From the NCBI GenBank assembly GCA_902582755.1, contig CACHSZ010000003.1:1-64000 (forward strand): a DNA stretch of 64,000 nucleotides, read 5' to 3'. This document shows, in pieces, positions 1 to 9,729 of the stretch (position 1 is its first letter; each line of letters starts with the position of its first letter). Source of the stretch: an uncultured Alphaproteobacteria bacterium (GTDB lineage: Bacteria; Pseudomonadota; Alphaproteobacteria; HIMB59; GCA-002718135). The notes beneath the pieces are model-generated. The model searched no databases and was not told the origin of the DNA. It was given only the letters and a program-made list of their open reading frames with translations. Both the position numbers and the translations under genes were made by a program.

Positions 1-346
1 ATTTTAATTTTAAAAAATTTTCTTTTGTAATTAACGAATTATTTTCTAAAACTAATTTACCCAAACTATCTAGAAAATCTAAAAATGTATCACTTTTTGC
101 AGCAAAATCAGTTTCACTATTAACCTTTATTAAGACAGTAATATCATTATTAAAAAATACTCCTACAGCTCCTTCATTTGCTGCACGATCAGTTTTTTTT
201 GATGCTTTGGCTAAACCTTTTTTTCTTAATGATTCTACAGACTTTTCAATATCATTACTATTTTCTTCTAAAGATTTTTTACAATCTAAAAAACCAGCAC
301 CAGTTTTTTCTCTTAACTCTTTAATTAGTTCGGTAATACTAGTCAT
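1..346 (-). CDS. tsf: Elongation factor Ts, N-terminal part (cut by window edge)
   Basis: Guanine-nucleotide exchange factor for EF-Tu. The visible 115 residues start MTSITELIKELREKTGAGF and contain the UBA-like N-terminal helix region (REKTGAGFLDCKKSL, near residues 12-26) and the family signature SETDFAA (near residues 76-82). The rest of the protein lies outside the window. The start codon shares one base with the rpsB stop (TAATG), so the two are translationally coupled in the usual rpsB-tsf order. Seen in my own translation of the minus strand; the family assignment is firm. Confidence 0.96.
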   Translation of the reverse strand, partial: MTSITELIKELREKTGAGFLDCKKSLEENSNDIEKSVESLRKKGLAKASKKTDRAANEGAVGVFFNNDITVLIKVNSETDFAAKSDTFLDFLDSLGKLVLENNSLITKENFLKLK

Positions 347-1101
347 TATTTTTCATCCTTTTTTGAATTATCTTCATCAATATCAGTTTCTTTTTTATCA
401 GATTGATCTTGAAAATTGGAAGCATCCTGAATAGTTTCAAGAAAATAATTTTTGTAAAGATTAATAGATCTAAGAGCATCATCGTTACCAGGGATTACAT
501 AATCAATATTTTCTGGATCAGCATTTGAATCAACTATAGCTACTACAGGTATATTTAATTTTTTTGCTTCACGGACTGCAATTTTATCTTTAATTACATC
601 AAAAACAATTAATAGATCTGGTTTACCATTTAGAGTTCTAATACCTCCAATATTTAAATCAAGCTTTTGTTTCTCCCTTGAAATATCAAGTAATTCTTTT
701 TTTGACAAATTTTTTGATGTCTCATTATCTTTTAAGAATAACTCAATTTCATCCAATCTTTTAATAGAATTAGAAATTGTTTTCCAGTTAGTAAGAGTTC
801 CACCTAACCATCTTTTATTAACATAGTAATTATTATTAATTGATGCTAGTTCTTTAACAACATCACTACATTGTTTTTTTGTGCCAACAAATAAAATTTT
901 TCCTGATTTAGTAACTGTTTCGTGAATTTTCAAAAGTGCTGCCTGCAGCAACTCTAATGTAATCCTTAAATCAAAGATGTGTATGTTATTCCTAACACCA
1001 TAGATATATTCTTTCATTTTTGGGTTCCATCTTCTGACGTTATGTCCGAAATGAACTCCTGATTCTAGAAGATCTTCTAATTTAACTTCTGGTAAATTCA
1101 T
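346..1101 (-). CDS. rpsB: 30S ribosomal protein S2
   Basis: Small-subunit ribosomal protein. The protein has the S2 hallmarks GVHFGHNVRRWNPKM near its start and later ILFVGTKKQ, RWLGGTLTN and PDLLIVFD. An in-frame GTG lies 24 bases further upstream (1125). I chose the ATG at 1101 because the product then begins MNLPEVKLEDLLESGVHFGH, the length usual for the family, and a GGGAG ribosome site sits five bases before it. The upstream GTG would fall inside the folded leader. The C-terminus is rich in Asp, Glu and Lys. It is followed by tsf with a one-base stop/start overlap. Confidence 0.95.
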   Translation of the reverse strand: MNLPEVKLEDLLESGVHFGHNVRRWNPKMKEYIYGVRNNIHIFDLRITLELLQAALLKIHETVTKSGKILFVGTKKQCSDVVKELASINNNYYVNKRWLGGTLTNWKTISNSIKRLDEIELFLKDNETSKNLSKKELLDISREKQKLDLNIGGIRTLNGKPDLLIVFDVIKDKIAVREAKKLNIPVVAIVDSNADPENIDYVIPGNDDALRSINLYKNYFLETIQDASNFQDQSDKKETDIDEDNSKKDEK

Positions 1102-1200
1102 ATTAACTCCCGGTTTAACCTCCACAGAAACAAAAACACCGGTTTTTTCTGTGTGCTAGATTTTATTTGGAGGGACTATTACTTATAAAGAGTTATTTTT
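1102..1200 (-). promoter_or_regulatory. Structured 5' leader of rpsB (possible S2 autoregulatory leader)
   Basis: The RNA read on the minus strand between dnaE and rpsB can fold. A perfect 8-bp stem CACAGAAA/TTTCTGTG is formed by positions 1123-1130 and 1146-1153 with a 15-base loop. Directly outside it, CCTCC (from 1169-1173) can pair with GGAGG (from 1119-1123), which includes an upstream Shine-Dalgarno-like sequence. S2 leaders that mediate feedback by the S2 protein are known in alphaproteobacteria; whether this is one of those named families is inference. Compensatory changes in related genomes would decide it. Confidence 0.45.
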
Positions 1201-4200
1201 TCAAGATATTTCTAAAGAATAGTCCAAAATTTTTGATTTATTTAAATCGTCAAGTTTCTTGTACGATTTAATAGAATATTTGTTGAAATCGAAATTTACC
1301 ATCTTTTCATCCACTGTAACAAAAAGATCAATATCATAATTATGATTGCTATTTTCCTTTTCTGCAAGAATGCTATCTTTTAATTTTAAGATGTTTTTTA
1401 TATTTGTATAAATATTAAATTTATATTTTTTCTGTAAATAAGTTTTTTCTAGTGATACTATCTCTCTAATTATAAAACGTGTATCAGTATTATTTTTTAC
1501 TACATCTACATTAAATATTAATAAATTACCTTCTTTCAATAATGGGCGATATCTATATAAATTTTCACTAAATATAGTTAATTCAAATTGAAAATTAGTT
1601 TCTGAAACTGTTATAAAAGCATATTTTTTTCCATCCTTATTAGATCTTTCTTTAATATCTAAAATAGCTCCACAGACTTTAATAGAATTTGTAGAATTGT
1701 TCTCTGAGTAGTTTTTAAAAAGACTAATATTCTCTAATTCAAAGAATTTTTTTGGATATAGATTTAATGGATGATCAGAAAAATAAAACCCAATAACCTC
1801 TAATTCATTAGATAAAATTTCTGCATTTTTCCATTTTTCATAATTTTGATTGAAAAGGTTTTTATCTTCGAAAGAAATCTCATTTTCTTCAAAAAGCATG
1901 TCTTGATTGATATGTTTTTCTCCTCCAAATAGCTCGACAAATTTTGGTACATTATTAAATAATTTCGATCTGTTAGCTTCAATACTATCAAATGCTCCAG
2001 CCTGAATAAGTTTTTCGAGCTGTCTTTTATTTATTACTTCCTTAGAAACTCTATTCATAAAATCAATGATACTTTTAAATTTACCATTTTTATTTCTTTC
2101 ATTAACCATGCTAGAAATTGATTTTATACCAACACCTTTAATTGCTGCTAATCCAAATCTTATTGATTTTAAGTTTTCATTTATTTCAATTGAAAATAAA
2201 GGATCAGAAAAATTTATATCCGGCTTTAAAAAATTGATATTTAATCTTTCTATTTCTTGTTTAAGTAAAATAATTTTTTCTGTTCTATCTATAGAATAGT
2301 TTAAAGTTGCTGTAAGAAATTCATGAGGAAAGTTTGCTTTTAAATAAGCAGTTTGATAAGATATTAAAGCATATGCTGCTGCATGACTTTTATTAAAACC
2401 ATACCCAGCAAATTTATCAACTAAATCAAATATTTTTGCAGCTTCTTTTTTATCAATATTATTTTGAACAGCACCCTCTATAAATCTTGATTTTTGCATA
2501 TCCATTTCTTTTTGAATTTTTTTTCCCATTGCTCTTCTCAGTAAGTCTGCTTCGCCTAAAGAATAATTTGATAAAACTTGTGCAATCTGCATTACTTGTT
2601 CTTGATAAACAATAATTCCATAAGTTTCTTTTAAGACATCTTCTAACATAGAATGAAGATATTTGATTTCTTCACGTCCATGTTTTCTATTACAAAAAGA
2701 TGGAATATTATCCATTGGCCCAGGTCTAAACAAAGCAACTACAGCAATTATTTCTTCAAATCTATCAGGTTGCAATTGGCGAAGGACGCTTCCCATACCA
2801 TTACTTTCTAATTGGAATATTCCTACCGTATCACCTTTACTTAACTGATCATAGGTTTTTGAATCATTAAGAGGTATTTTATTTATTAAAAAATTTTTAT
2901 TTTCTTTAACTATTAATTTTATACAATCATCTATAATAGATAATGTAGTTAAACCAAGAAAATCAAATTTAATTAAACCTGCCTCTTCAACATACTTCAT
3001 TGAAAATTGTGTAGCATTTGTATTAGTATTTTGATCTTTGTATAAAGGAACTACTTTAGATAACTTTTCATGACCAATAACAACTCCAGCAGCATGGGTT
3101 GAAGCATGTCTATGAGTTCCTTCAATTTTTAGACTTACATCAATTATATTTGAAATTCTTTCATCGCTACTTATCCTTTCTTGCAAACTTCTTTCAGTTT
3201 TTATAGACTCACTTAAAGTAAGTGGATTTGATGGATTAAAAGGTATTAGTTTAGCAAAAGAATCTACTTCTCCATATGGAACTTCTAAAACCCTACCAAT
3301 ATCTCTTACCGCAGCTCTTGATGCTAAAGTACCAAATGTAATTATATGAGCAACACATTCACTTCCATATTTATTATTTACATATTCAATAACTTCATCC
3401 CTTCTAGTTTGACAAAAATCTATGTCAAAGTCTGGCATTGACACTCTTTCTGGATTTAAGAATCTTTCAAATAATAATTCATACTCTAATGGATCTATAT
3501 CAGTTATACCTAGACACCAAGCTACTAAACTGCCGGCACCAGATCCTCTTCCAGGACCAACAGGAATAAATTGCTCTTTAGCCCAGTTAACAAAATCTGC
3601 TACTATTAAGAAGTATCCTGCAAAACCCATTCTAATTATTATTTCATTTTCATATTTCAACCTATCGCTATAAATTTGTATGTTCTTAATATTCTTTTCT
3701 TTAATTTTTTTTTCAAGTCCCAGTTCTGAGGAATTTAATAAAAAATCTTCTGCTGATAAATTTAAATCATTTTTAAATTCAGGTAATTGTGGTCTTGTTG
3801 ACTCAGGAAAATAATTACAAGAAAGAGAAATATTTAAATTATTTTGTATTATCTCAGGAATATCTTCAAAATTTGAATACATTTCTTCATTTGACTTAAA
3901 ATAAATATTTTCATTTGAAGTATTTCTTTGAGAATTATTAATTGTAGATTTTTGAGCAATACATAGTAATGCATCATGTGCTGGATAATCATCTTTATTA
4001 GCGTACTTAATGTTGTTTGAGCCAATAAGGGGTATATCAAATTCTTTTGATAAATTAATAAATTCTTTTTCAAAAACATCTATATTTTGATCATTTATTC
4101 TTTGAATTTCAAAAAGAAAATTTTGTTTAAAAACTTTTTTAAAATTACTTATTAATTGAATTATATCTTTTTTTCTGTTTTCTTTATTTAATAAAAGTAA

Positions 4201-4605
4201 AGGATTAAACTCACCACCTATATAACAAAATAAACCTTCAGAAAATTTCTCTAATTGTGAAAAGTATACACCAACATTATTTTCTTCATTAAGATGAGAG
4301 AGTGAGCTTAATTCTAATAGATTTCTATACCCAATTTCATTTTTGACTAAAAATGTAACTTGGGAAATTTGATTATTTACAATAATATCTAATAAATTTA
4401 TTGAAGTTCCAATTATAGGTTGAATATTATTTTTTACACATTCTTTGGAAAATTCAAATACTCCAAACATATTATTATTATCTGTAATTGCTATTGCAGG
4501 CATGTCATTTCTTTTAGCTAGATCTACTAAATTTGTAATTTTTAGAGTACTTTCAGATAAAGAATATGAAGATAAAGATCGTAAATGAATAAAAGGATTA
4601 TTCAT
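1201..4605 (-). CDS. dnaE: DNA polymerase III alpha subunit
   Basis: Replicative polymerase catalytic subunit, 1134 residues, normal for DnaE1. It opens with a PHP domain (residues 1 to about 210, FIHLRSLSSYSLSE). GPGRGSGAGSLVAW lies near residue 350 and the catalytic aspartates near 395-400 in PDFDIDFCQTRRDEVI. FRPGPMDNIPS and YQEQVMQIA follow in the fingers region. Helix-hairpin-helix and OB-fold regions make up the C-terminal third. The PHP metal ligands look partly degenerate (SSYSLSES rather than the fuller HSxYSLLDG form), as in many DnaE proteins without nuclease activity. It overlaps lolD by 8 bases. No clear terminator separates it from rpsB. Confidence 0.97.
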   Translation of the reverse strand: MNNPFIHLRSLSSYSLSESTLKITNLVDLAKRNDMPAIAITDNNNMFGVFEFSKECVKNNIQPIIGTSINLLDIIVNNQISQVTFLVKNEIGYRNLLELSSLSHLNEENNVGVYFSQLEKFSEGLFCYIGGEFNPLLLLNKENRKKDIIQLISNFKKVFKQNFLFEIQRINDQNIDVFEKEFINLSKEFDIPLIGSNNIKYANKDDYPAHDALLCIAQKSTINNSQRNTSNENIYFKSNEEMYSNFEDIPEIIQNNLNISLSCNYFPESTRPQLPEFKNDLNLSAEDFLLNSSELGLEKKIKEKNIKNIQIYSDRLKYENEIIIRMGFAGYFLIVADFVNWAKEQFIPVGPGRGSGAGSLVAWCLGITDIDPLEYELLFERFLNPERVSMPDFDIDFCQTRRDEVIEYVNNKYGSECVAHIITFGTLASRAAVRDIGRVLEVPYGEVDSFAKLIPFNPSNPLTLSESIKTERSLQERISSDERISNIIDVSLKIEGTHRHASTHAAGVVIGHEKLSKVVPLYKDQNTNTNATQFSMKYVEEAGLIKFDFLGLTTLSIIDDCIKLIVKENKNFLINKIPLNDSKTYDQLSKGDTVGIFQLESNGMGSVLRQLQPDRFEEIIAVVALFRPGPMDNIPSFCNRKHGREEIKYLHSMLEDVLKETYGIIVYQEQVMQIAQVLSNYSLGEADLLRRAMGKKIQKEMDMQKSRFIEGAVQNNIDKKEAAKIFDLVDKFAGYGFNKSHAAAYALISYQTAYLKANFPHEFLTATLNYSIDRTEKIILLKQEIERLNINFLKPDINFSDPLFSIEINENLKSIRFGLAAIKGVGIKSISSMVNERNKNGKFKSIIDFMNRVSKEVINKRQLEKLIQAGAFDSIEANRSKLFNNVPKFVELFGGEKHINQDMLFEENEISFEDKNLFNQNYEKWKNAEILSNELEVIGFYFSDHPLNLYPKKFFELENISLFKNYSENNSTNSIKVCGAILDIKERSNKDGKKYAFITVSETNFQFELTIFSENLYRYRPLLKEGNLLIFNVDVVKNNTDTRFIIREIVSLEKTYLQKKYKFNIYTNIKNILKLKDSILAEKENSNHNYDIDLFVTVDEKMVNFDFNKYSIKSYKKLDDLNKSKILDYSLEIS

Positions 4606-5287
4606 TCTTTAAATGTATTTTCTTATTTTTAAAATAATAAATTTCATCAGCTAATAAAGAATAAGTTTTGTTATGAGTAACATATACTAAAGTTTTTTTA
4701 TTTTGTTCGATATAATTTATAAAAAATTTAAAAATATTGTTAGCAGTATCTTCATCAAGATTCCCTGTCATCTCATCAGCTAAAATTAAATCTGGATTAT
4801 TTACTAAAGATCTTGCAATAGCAACTCTTTGCTGCTCTCCTCCTGATAATTTTAAAGGTTTATAATTTATCCTTTCATCTAAACCAAATTCAAGAAGTAG
4901 TTTTTTAGAAATTTCATAACTTTTCTTTTCATTTTTATTTATTAATAATGGTAGCATAACATTCTCGATCACAGTGAGTTCAGGAATCAGATGAAAAAAT
5001 TGATGAATAAAACCAATGGATAATCCTCTAATTTTATTCGTTTCATCTTTAGAACACAAAGAAATATCTTTGTTCTTAAAATAAAAGTCTCCATCATATT
5101 CTGAGTCAAGTAAACCAATAATATTGAGAAAAGTTGTTTTGCCTGAACCTGAAGGCCCAACAATTGAAACTTTAGTGTTTTGCTTTAATTTAAAATTTAA
5201 ATTTTTAACTATCTCAATTTTTGAATTATTTTCATTTGTATAATTTTTACAAAGATTGGTTATCTCTAATAAATATTTGTTATTCAC
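4598..5287 (-). CDS. lolD: Lipoprotein-releasing ABC transporter ATP-binding protein LolD
   Basis: ATPase of the LolCDE-type complex that extracts lipoproteins from the inner membrane for transfer to the outer membrane. The 229 residues hold Walker A GPSGSGKTTF (near 43-52), the ABC signature LSGGEQQRVAIARSL (near 143-157), Walker B LILADEMTGNLD (near 162-173) and an H-loop histidine (VTHN). The immediate, 8-base-overlapping partner upstream is a LolC-type permease, which supports LolD over the related FtsE or MacB ATPases. Confidence 0.9.
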   Translation of the reverse strand: MNNKYLLEITNLCKNYTNENNSKIEIVKNLNFKLKQNTKVSIVGPSGSGKTTFLNIIGLLDSEYDGDFYFKNKDISLCSKDETNKIRGLSIGFIHQFFHLIPELTVIENVMLPLLINKNEKKSYEISKKLLLEFGLDERINYKPLKLSGGEQQRVAIARSLVNNPDLILADEMTGNLDEDTANNIFKFFINYIEQNKKTLVYVTHNKTYSLLADEIYYFKNKKIHLKNE

Positions 5288-6530
5288 TTCTTAAACTCTT
5301 AATAGGATCTATTCTGGCTGAACTTAAAGCTGGAAAAATAGTTGAGATAATTGATATGATTATAGCCACACAAAGTACGTAAACAACCTCATTTATACTA
5401 ATCTTTGAAGGTAAAGATGATAAATAATAGACTTCTTCAGAAAAGAGCTTTGTCCCAAGTAAATATTCTAAAAAACTTTGAATTGATTTAATATTTATTG
5501 TGAAAAGTATTCCAATTATTAATCCTATCAATGAGCCAATCAAGCCAATTGAGATTCCAATAGTAAAAAATATTTTTATAATACTTTTATTACTCATTCC
5601 AATAGTTTTTAATATGCCAATATCTTTATTTTTTTCTTTTACAAAAATAATTAAACCTGAAATAATATTTAATGATGCAACTAAGATGATTAAAGAAAGG
5701 ATAATAAACATAACATTCTTTTCTACTTTAAGTGCGTTTATTAAAGTTTTGTTTTGATCCTTCCAAGATATTGAATAAAAATTTAATAAAAGATTAGATG
5801 TTTCTAATTCTACTTTATTTTTAAATAATTCAATTTCATTAGGAGATGATGTAAAGAATTCAATTTTGTTATATATACCTTCATCATATAAGAGTAATTT
5901 TCTAACAAGTTCTGAAGATAAAAAAATTAAATTTGAATCATATTCATATAAACCTAGATCAAATACACCTACTACCTCCAATGTTTTAAACCTTGGAATA
6001 TTTCCTAATATTGTTTTATCAGTCTTTGGAATTGCAATTTTAACCTTATCTCCAACACTTAAATTCATTTCGTTCGCTAAGGAGTCTCCAATTAATATTT
6101 CACTTTTTGGATTTTGAATTAATGCGCCCATATTAATTGAATTAAACAAAAAATGATTTTTATCATATGCATCATAGCCTTTGATCATCACACCTTTTGA
6201 GTTATTTGATCTTATAATTAATCCGTTTGTTTCAATAGATTTGTAGTGTTGGTAAAAAAAAGAATTATCAATATTCAATATAAGTTCATCAGCTTGCTTA
6301 TTTGTTATCTCATTATCAAAACTATAAATATTAAGGTGCGAATTAAGTCCAATTATTCTGTTAGTTAGATCAATTCTAAAACCATTCATAACAGACATTA
6401 CTATAATAATTGCTGCAACTCCTAAACTAATACCAATTATTGAAAACCAAGCGAAAATAGACACATAGCCATCGGATTTCTTAGACAATAAAAACCTAAA
6501 AATCAGTAGTCGTTCTGATTTAGAAATCAT
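5280..6530 (-). CDS. lolC: Lipoprotein-releasing ABC transporter permease (LolC/LolE type)
   Basis: Inner-membrane permease of 416 residues. One membrane segment lies near residues 20-50 (FAWFSIIGISLGVAAIIIVMSVMNGF), a large periplasmic domain follows, and three segments make up the C-terminal FtsX-like domain (about 270-405). The N-terminal motif RFLLSKKSDGYVSIFAWFS is typical of LolC/LolE. Only one such permease is present, so the complex is presumably a homodimer with LolD, as in other alphaproteobacteria. The start directly follows the proS stop. Confidence 0.9.
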   Translation of the reverse strand: MISKSERLLIFRFLLSKKSDGYVSIFAWFSIIGISLGVAAIIIVMSVMNGFRIDLTNRIIGLNSHLNIYSFDNEITNKQADELILNIDNSFFYQHYKSIETNGLIIRSNNSKGVMIKGYDAYDKNHFLFNSINMGALIQNPKSEILIGDSLANEMNLSVGDKVKIAIPKTDKTILGNIPRFKTLEVVGVFDLGLYEYDSNLIFLSSELVRKLLLYDEGIYNKIEFFTSSPNEIELFKNKVELETSNLLLNFYSISWKDQNKTLINALKVEKNVMFIILSLIILVASLNIISGLIIFVKEKNKDIGILKTIGMSNKSIIKIFFTIGISIGLIGSLIGLIIGILFTINIKSIQSFLEYLLGTKLFSEEVYYLSSLPSKISINEVVYVLCVAIIISIISTIFPALSSARIDPIKSLRSE

Positions 6531-7826
6531 CTATTTTTTTAACTTATTATTAATAAAATCAATTACACTACTGGATGAAATTTTTTCACTTTCATTATTT
6601 TGGCGATTTTTTATTTCTACTAAATTATCTTTTAAATCTCTTTTGCCAATAATAATTTGATATGGTGTCCCAATTAATTCATTATCAGATAATTTTTTTC
6701 CTATACTGCAGATTCTATCATCTAAAATGACTTCAATATTATTTTTCATAAAGTATTCATAATATTCTGATGATTTTGTGGCACAATCTTGATCATCTGG
6801 CATTAAATTAATTATGGAAACCTTAAATGGAGCAACCTCTAAAGGCCACCTAATTCCTTTTTCATCATGATAAGCTTCTATAATTGCACCCACAAGTCTT
6901 GAAACACCAATGCCATATGATCCCATATGCACTGGAACATTATTCCCACTTTTATCTTGAACAAATGCGTTTAATTTCTCAGAATATTTTGTTCCAAAAT
7001 AAAATATATGACCCACTTCAATGCCCTTAGAAATTTTTAGATCTTCATTTGAAATTGGGCAATTTTTTTCATCATGTTGATCATCAACTGCAGCATAAAA
7101 TGACTGCAACTCATTTGGGTCTATAGTTTCAGGGTTTAGTGTTTCTAATTTTTTATCATAATAAAGTGTACTTTCACCAGTCTTAGCTAGTATTTGAAAT
7201 TCATGACTTAAGTTACCGCCAATTGGTCCTGTTTCTGCTCTTAAAGAAATTGGTGTTAAACCCATTCTAATAAAAGTTTTTATGTATGCTTTAAACATAT
7301 TGTCATAAGATTTTTTTGCTTCGTTTTCATCAAGATCAAATGAATAATTATCCTTCATTAAGAATTCTCTTCCTCGCATTACTCCAAACCTAGGCCTAAC
7401 TTCATCTCGGAATTTCCATTGAATATGATAAAGATTTTTTGGAAGATCTTTGTAAGAATTTATATGTGATTGAAATATATCTGTAATTAATTCTTCATTT
7501 GTTGGACCGTAAAGCATTTCCCTTCCACTTCTATCTGTAATCCTTAACATTTCTTTTCCATAATCATCGTATCTTCCTGATTTAATCCATAAATCAGAAG
7601 ATTGAATTGTAGGCATAAGCAGTTCTACTGCTCCTGCATTATTTTGTTCCTCTCTAACAATCTGTTCAATTTTTTTTAATACAAGTAGACCTAGAGGTAG
7701 CCACGAATAAATACCGGCACTAGATTGTTTAATCATGCCAGCTCTGATCATTAATTTATGTGAAATTATTTCAGCATCTGATGGTGCATCTTTAATAGTG
7801 GGAAGGAAAAAGTTAGAATATTTCAT
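6531..7826 (-). CDS. proS: Prolyl-tRNA synthetase (short form)
   Basis: Charges tRNA-Pro. At 431 residues this is the short alphaproteobacterial type, which lacks the inserted editing domain of the roughly 570-residue enterobacterial form. Class II motif 2 is visible as FRDEVRPRFGVMRGREFLMKD (about residues 138-158) and motif 3 as GSYGIGVSRLVGA (about 304-316). The C-terminal anticodon-binding domain carries IGKRDLKDN. The start overlaps the stop of the DUF1467 gene by four bases (ATGA type). Confidence 0.95.
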   Translation of the reverse strand: MKYSNFFLPTIKDAPSDAEIISHKLMIRAGMIKQSSAGIYSWLPLGLLVLKKIEQIVREEQNNAGAVELLMPTIQSSDLWIKSGRYDDYGKEMLRITDRSGREMLYGPTNEELITDIFQSHINSYKDLPKNLYHIQWKFRDEVRPRFGVMRGREFLMKDNYSFDLDENEAKKSYDNMFKAYIKTFIRMGLTPISLRAETGPIGGNLSHEFQILAKTGESTLYYDKKLETLNPETIDPNELQSFYAAVDDQHDEKNCPISNEDLKISKGIEVGHIFYFGTKYSEKLNAFVQDKSGNNVPVHMGSYGIGVSRLVGAIIEAYHDEKGIRWPLEVAPFKVSIINLMPDDQDCATKSSEYYEYFMKNNIEVILDDRICSIGKKLSDNELIGTPYQIIIGKRDLKDNLVEIKNRQNNESEKISSSSVIDFINNKLKK

Positions 7827-8056
7827 TTATTAAATATATTTGATAAATCAAATCCAAATAAAATCAAAAAAAATAAAATTAAAGCTGATATTAATGAAGT
7901 TGCTATAAATTTTATTAGAAGATATGGCTTACTTGGAGCACTTTTTGCATGTCCAGATTCTACTTTTTGGGGTACTTTTATCTTAATTGGTAGGAGTATG
8001 AAAAATAAAATCCACCAAACAAGGATAAAAATTAGAACATGAGTAAATAGTGCCAT
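7823..8056 (-). CDS. DUF1467 family small membrane protein
   Basis: A 77-residue protein with two hydrophobic segments (about residues 5-25, LFTHVLIFILVWWILFFILL, and 47-70). Between them is a short loop containing PQKVESGHAKSAPSKPYLL. This pattern and its place between rnj and proS match the DUF1467 family of alphaproteobacteria, whose function is unknown. The start shares one base with the rnj stop and the end overlaps proS, so it is tightly coupled to both. Confidence 0.85.
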   Translation of the reverse strand: MALFTHVLIFILVWWILFFILLPIKIKVPQKVESGHAKSAPSKPYLLIKFIATSLISALILFFLILFGFDLSNIFNK

Positions 8057-9729
8057 TAAGATCGTATTAAATGAACTTCAATTTCTGGTTTTTTTTGAAT
8101 TGAATTTTTTATAATCTTTCTAAAACTACTTTTAACTAAGTCAGATACTATAAGATCTGATGATTTTTGATCTTTATTAAGTTTTGTATAGTTTTCTATA
8201 AAAAGTATTTTAAAATCATTTTTAATATTTTCTTCATCTATTCCCGGCAATCCTTTTAAAGTAAGTAACATATTTTTATTAATTGAATAGTCATCATCAT
8301 TGATAATTAAAGAAATTAAAACTAGCCCCTCAAATGAATATTTCCTTCTCTCTTTAATAAAAGCAGATTCAGAGTCGTAAAGATTTTTACCCTCAACAAT
8401 TAACTTTCCAGTTTCAAATTTTTCTACAATTTTAGGTTCACCTGGTGCAATTTTGAGACATTTTCCATTTTCTAAAATTTTAGTAAATGGTACTTGAGAT
8501 GAGTAAGATAATTGTTTATGTGCCTCTAGATGCATAGGTTCACCATGCACAGGAATAGATAAGTAAGGTTTTGTCCAATTATACATTTGTTTTATTTCAT
8601 CTGCATAACCATGACCTGAAACATGTACTAAATCATCATCAGCAGTTACTATCTCAACTCTTTGTCTAATAAGTAAGTTCTTTAAATTATTTATTGATTT
8701 TTCATTACCAGGAATATCTCTAGAGCTAAAAATGACTACATCTTCAGGCTCTAAATGTAAATTTTGATGAGAATTATAAGCTATTCTAAAAAGGGCAGAT
8801 CTTTTTTCACCCTGACTACCAGTACAAATTATGACTAAATTTTCTCTTGGTATATAAGAAGCTTCATCTTCACTGATAAAAATTTCATCATCTGCAACAT
8901 AACCACATTTTCTTGCTACCTCGATATTTTTTTTCATACTTCTGCCAACAAGAGCGACCTTTCTTTTATTTTTTTTTGCTGCGTGAATAATATTTTTCAT
9001 TCTTGCAATATTTGAAGAAAAACATGTAACAACAATTCTATTAGAAAATCTTGAAAATACACTTGTTAGTTCATCCCTAACGTCATTTTCAGATTCTGAT
9101 TTACCAGGCACATTTGCGTTAGTAGAGTCACCTATTAAGGCAAGTAATCCATCATTTCCTAATTTTTCAAATTTTTCTTTTGAAAATGAGTCTCCTAAAG
9201 TAGGTGAATGATCTATTTTCCAATCAGCAGTATGAAGTAATGATCCATATGTTGTTTTAATTACAATTGCAGTTGGTTCAGGAATTGAGTGTGTAGTTGG
9301 AATAAAACTTATATCAAAATTATTGAGTATTAATTTCTTTTCTAGATTTATCTCTTCTAAAGTAAATCCTTCTACTTTATTGAATTCTTTTAGCCTATTT
9401 TCAATAAGAAATTTTGCAAATTTACTTGCATATACTGGACATTTAATTTTATTTGCTAAGAACGCAACAGCTCCTGCATGATCTTCATGACCATGGCTGA
9501 TTATAATTGCCTCGAGATTATCTTCTAAACTTTCAATATGATCAATTTTTGGTACTAATAAATCTACACCAGGAAACTTTTCATCTGCAAATGAAAGACC
9601 TAAATCTATCATTATCCATTTTCCATCACATCCGTAAAGATAACAATTTGCACCTATTTCTCCAATACCTCCAAGAGATAAAAAGTGTAGTCCTTCATTA
9701 AAATCATTTAGTTGTAAATTATTACTCAT
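8056..9729 (-). CDS. rnj: Ribonuclease J
   Basis: Metallo-beta-lactamase/beta-CASP nuclease of 557 residues with 5'-exonuclease and endonuclease roles in RNA maturation and decay. The metal-binding motif HGHEDH is at residues 79-84. GDSTNAN (about 212) follows, then the beta-CASP histidine in HVSGHGYADEI (about 385) and PVHGEPMHLEAH (about 410). The presence of RNase J rather than only RNase E is typical of alphaproteobacteria. It overlaps coaX by 8 bases. Confidence 0.94.
   Translation of the reverse strand: MSNNLQLNDFNEGLHFLSLGGIGEIGANCYLYGCDGKWIMIDLGLSFADEKFPGVDLLVPKIDHIESLEDNLEAIIISHGHEDHAGAVAFLANKIKCPVYASKFAKFLIENRLKEFNKVEGFTLEEINLEKKLILNNFDISFIPTTHSIPEPTAIVIKTTYGSLLHTADWKIDHSPTLGDSFSKEKFEKLGNDGLLALIGDSTNANVPGKSESENDVRDELTSVFSRFSNRIVVTCFSSNIARMKNIIHAAKKNKRKVALVGRSMKKNIEVARKCGYVADDEIFISEDEASYIPRENLVIICTGSQGEKRSALFRIAYNSHQNLHLEPEDVVIFSSRDIPGNEKSINNLKNLLIRQRVEIVTADDDLVHVSGHGYADEIKQMYNWTKPYLSIPVHGEPMHLEAHKQLSYSSQVPFTKILENGKCLKIAPGEPKIVEKFETGKLIVEGKNLYDSESAFIKERRKYSFEGLVLISLIINDDDYSINKNMLLTLKGLPGIDEENIKNDFKILFIENYTKLNKDQKSSDLIVSDLVKSSFRKIIKNSIQKKPEIEVHLIRS

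Noticed and set aside
1102-1125. Longer start of rpsB at the GTG at 1125
   Set aside because: It adds eight residues not seen in the family and puts the start inside the leader stem. The ATG at 1101 has a ribosome site five bases upstream.
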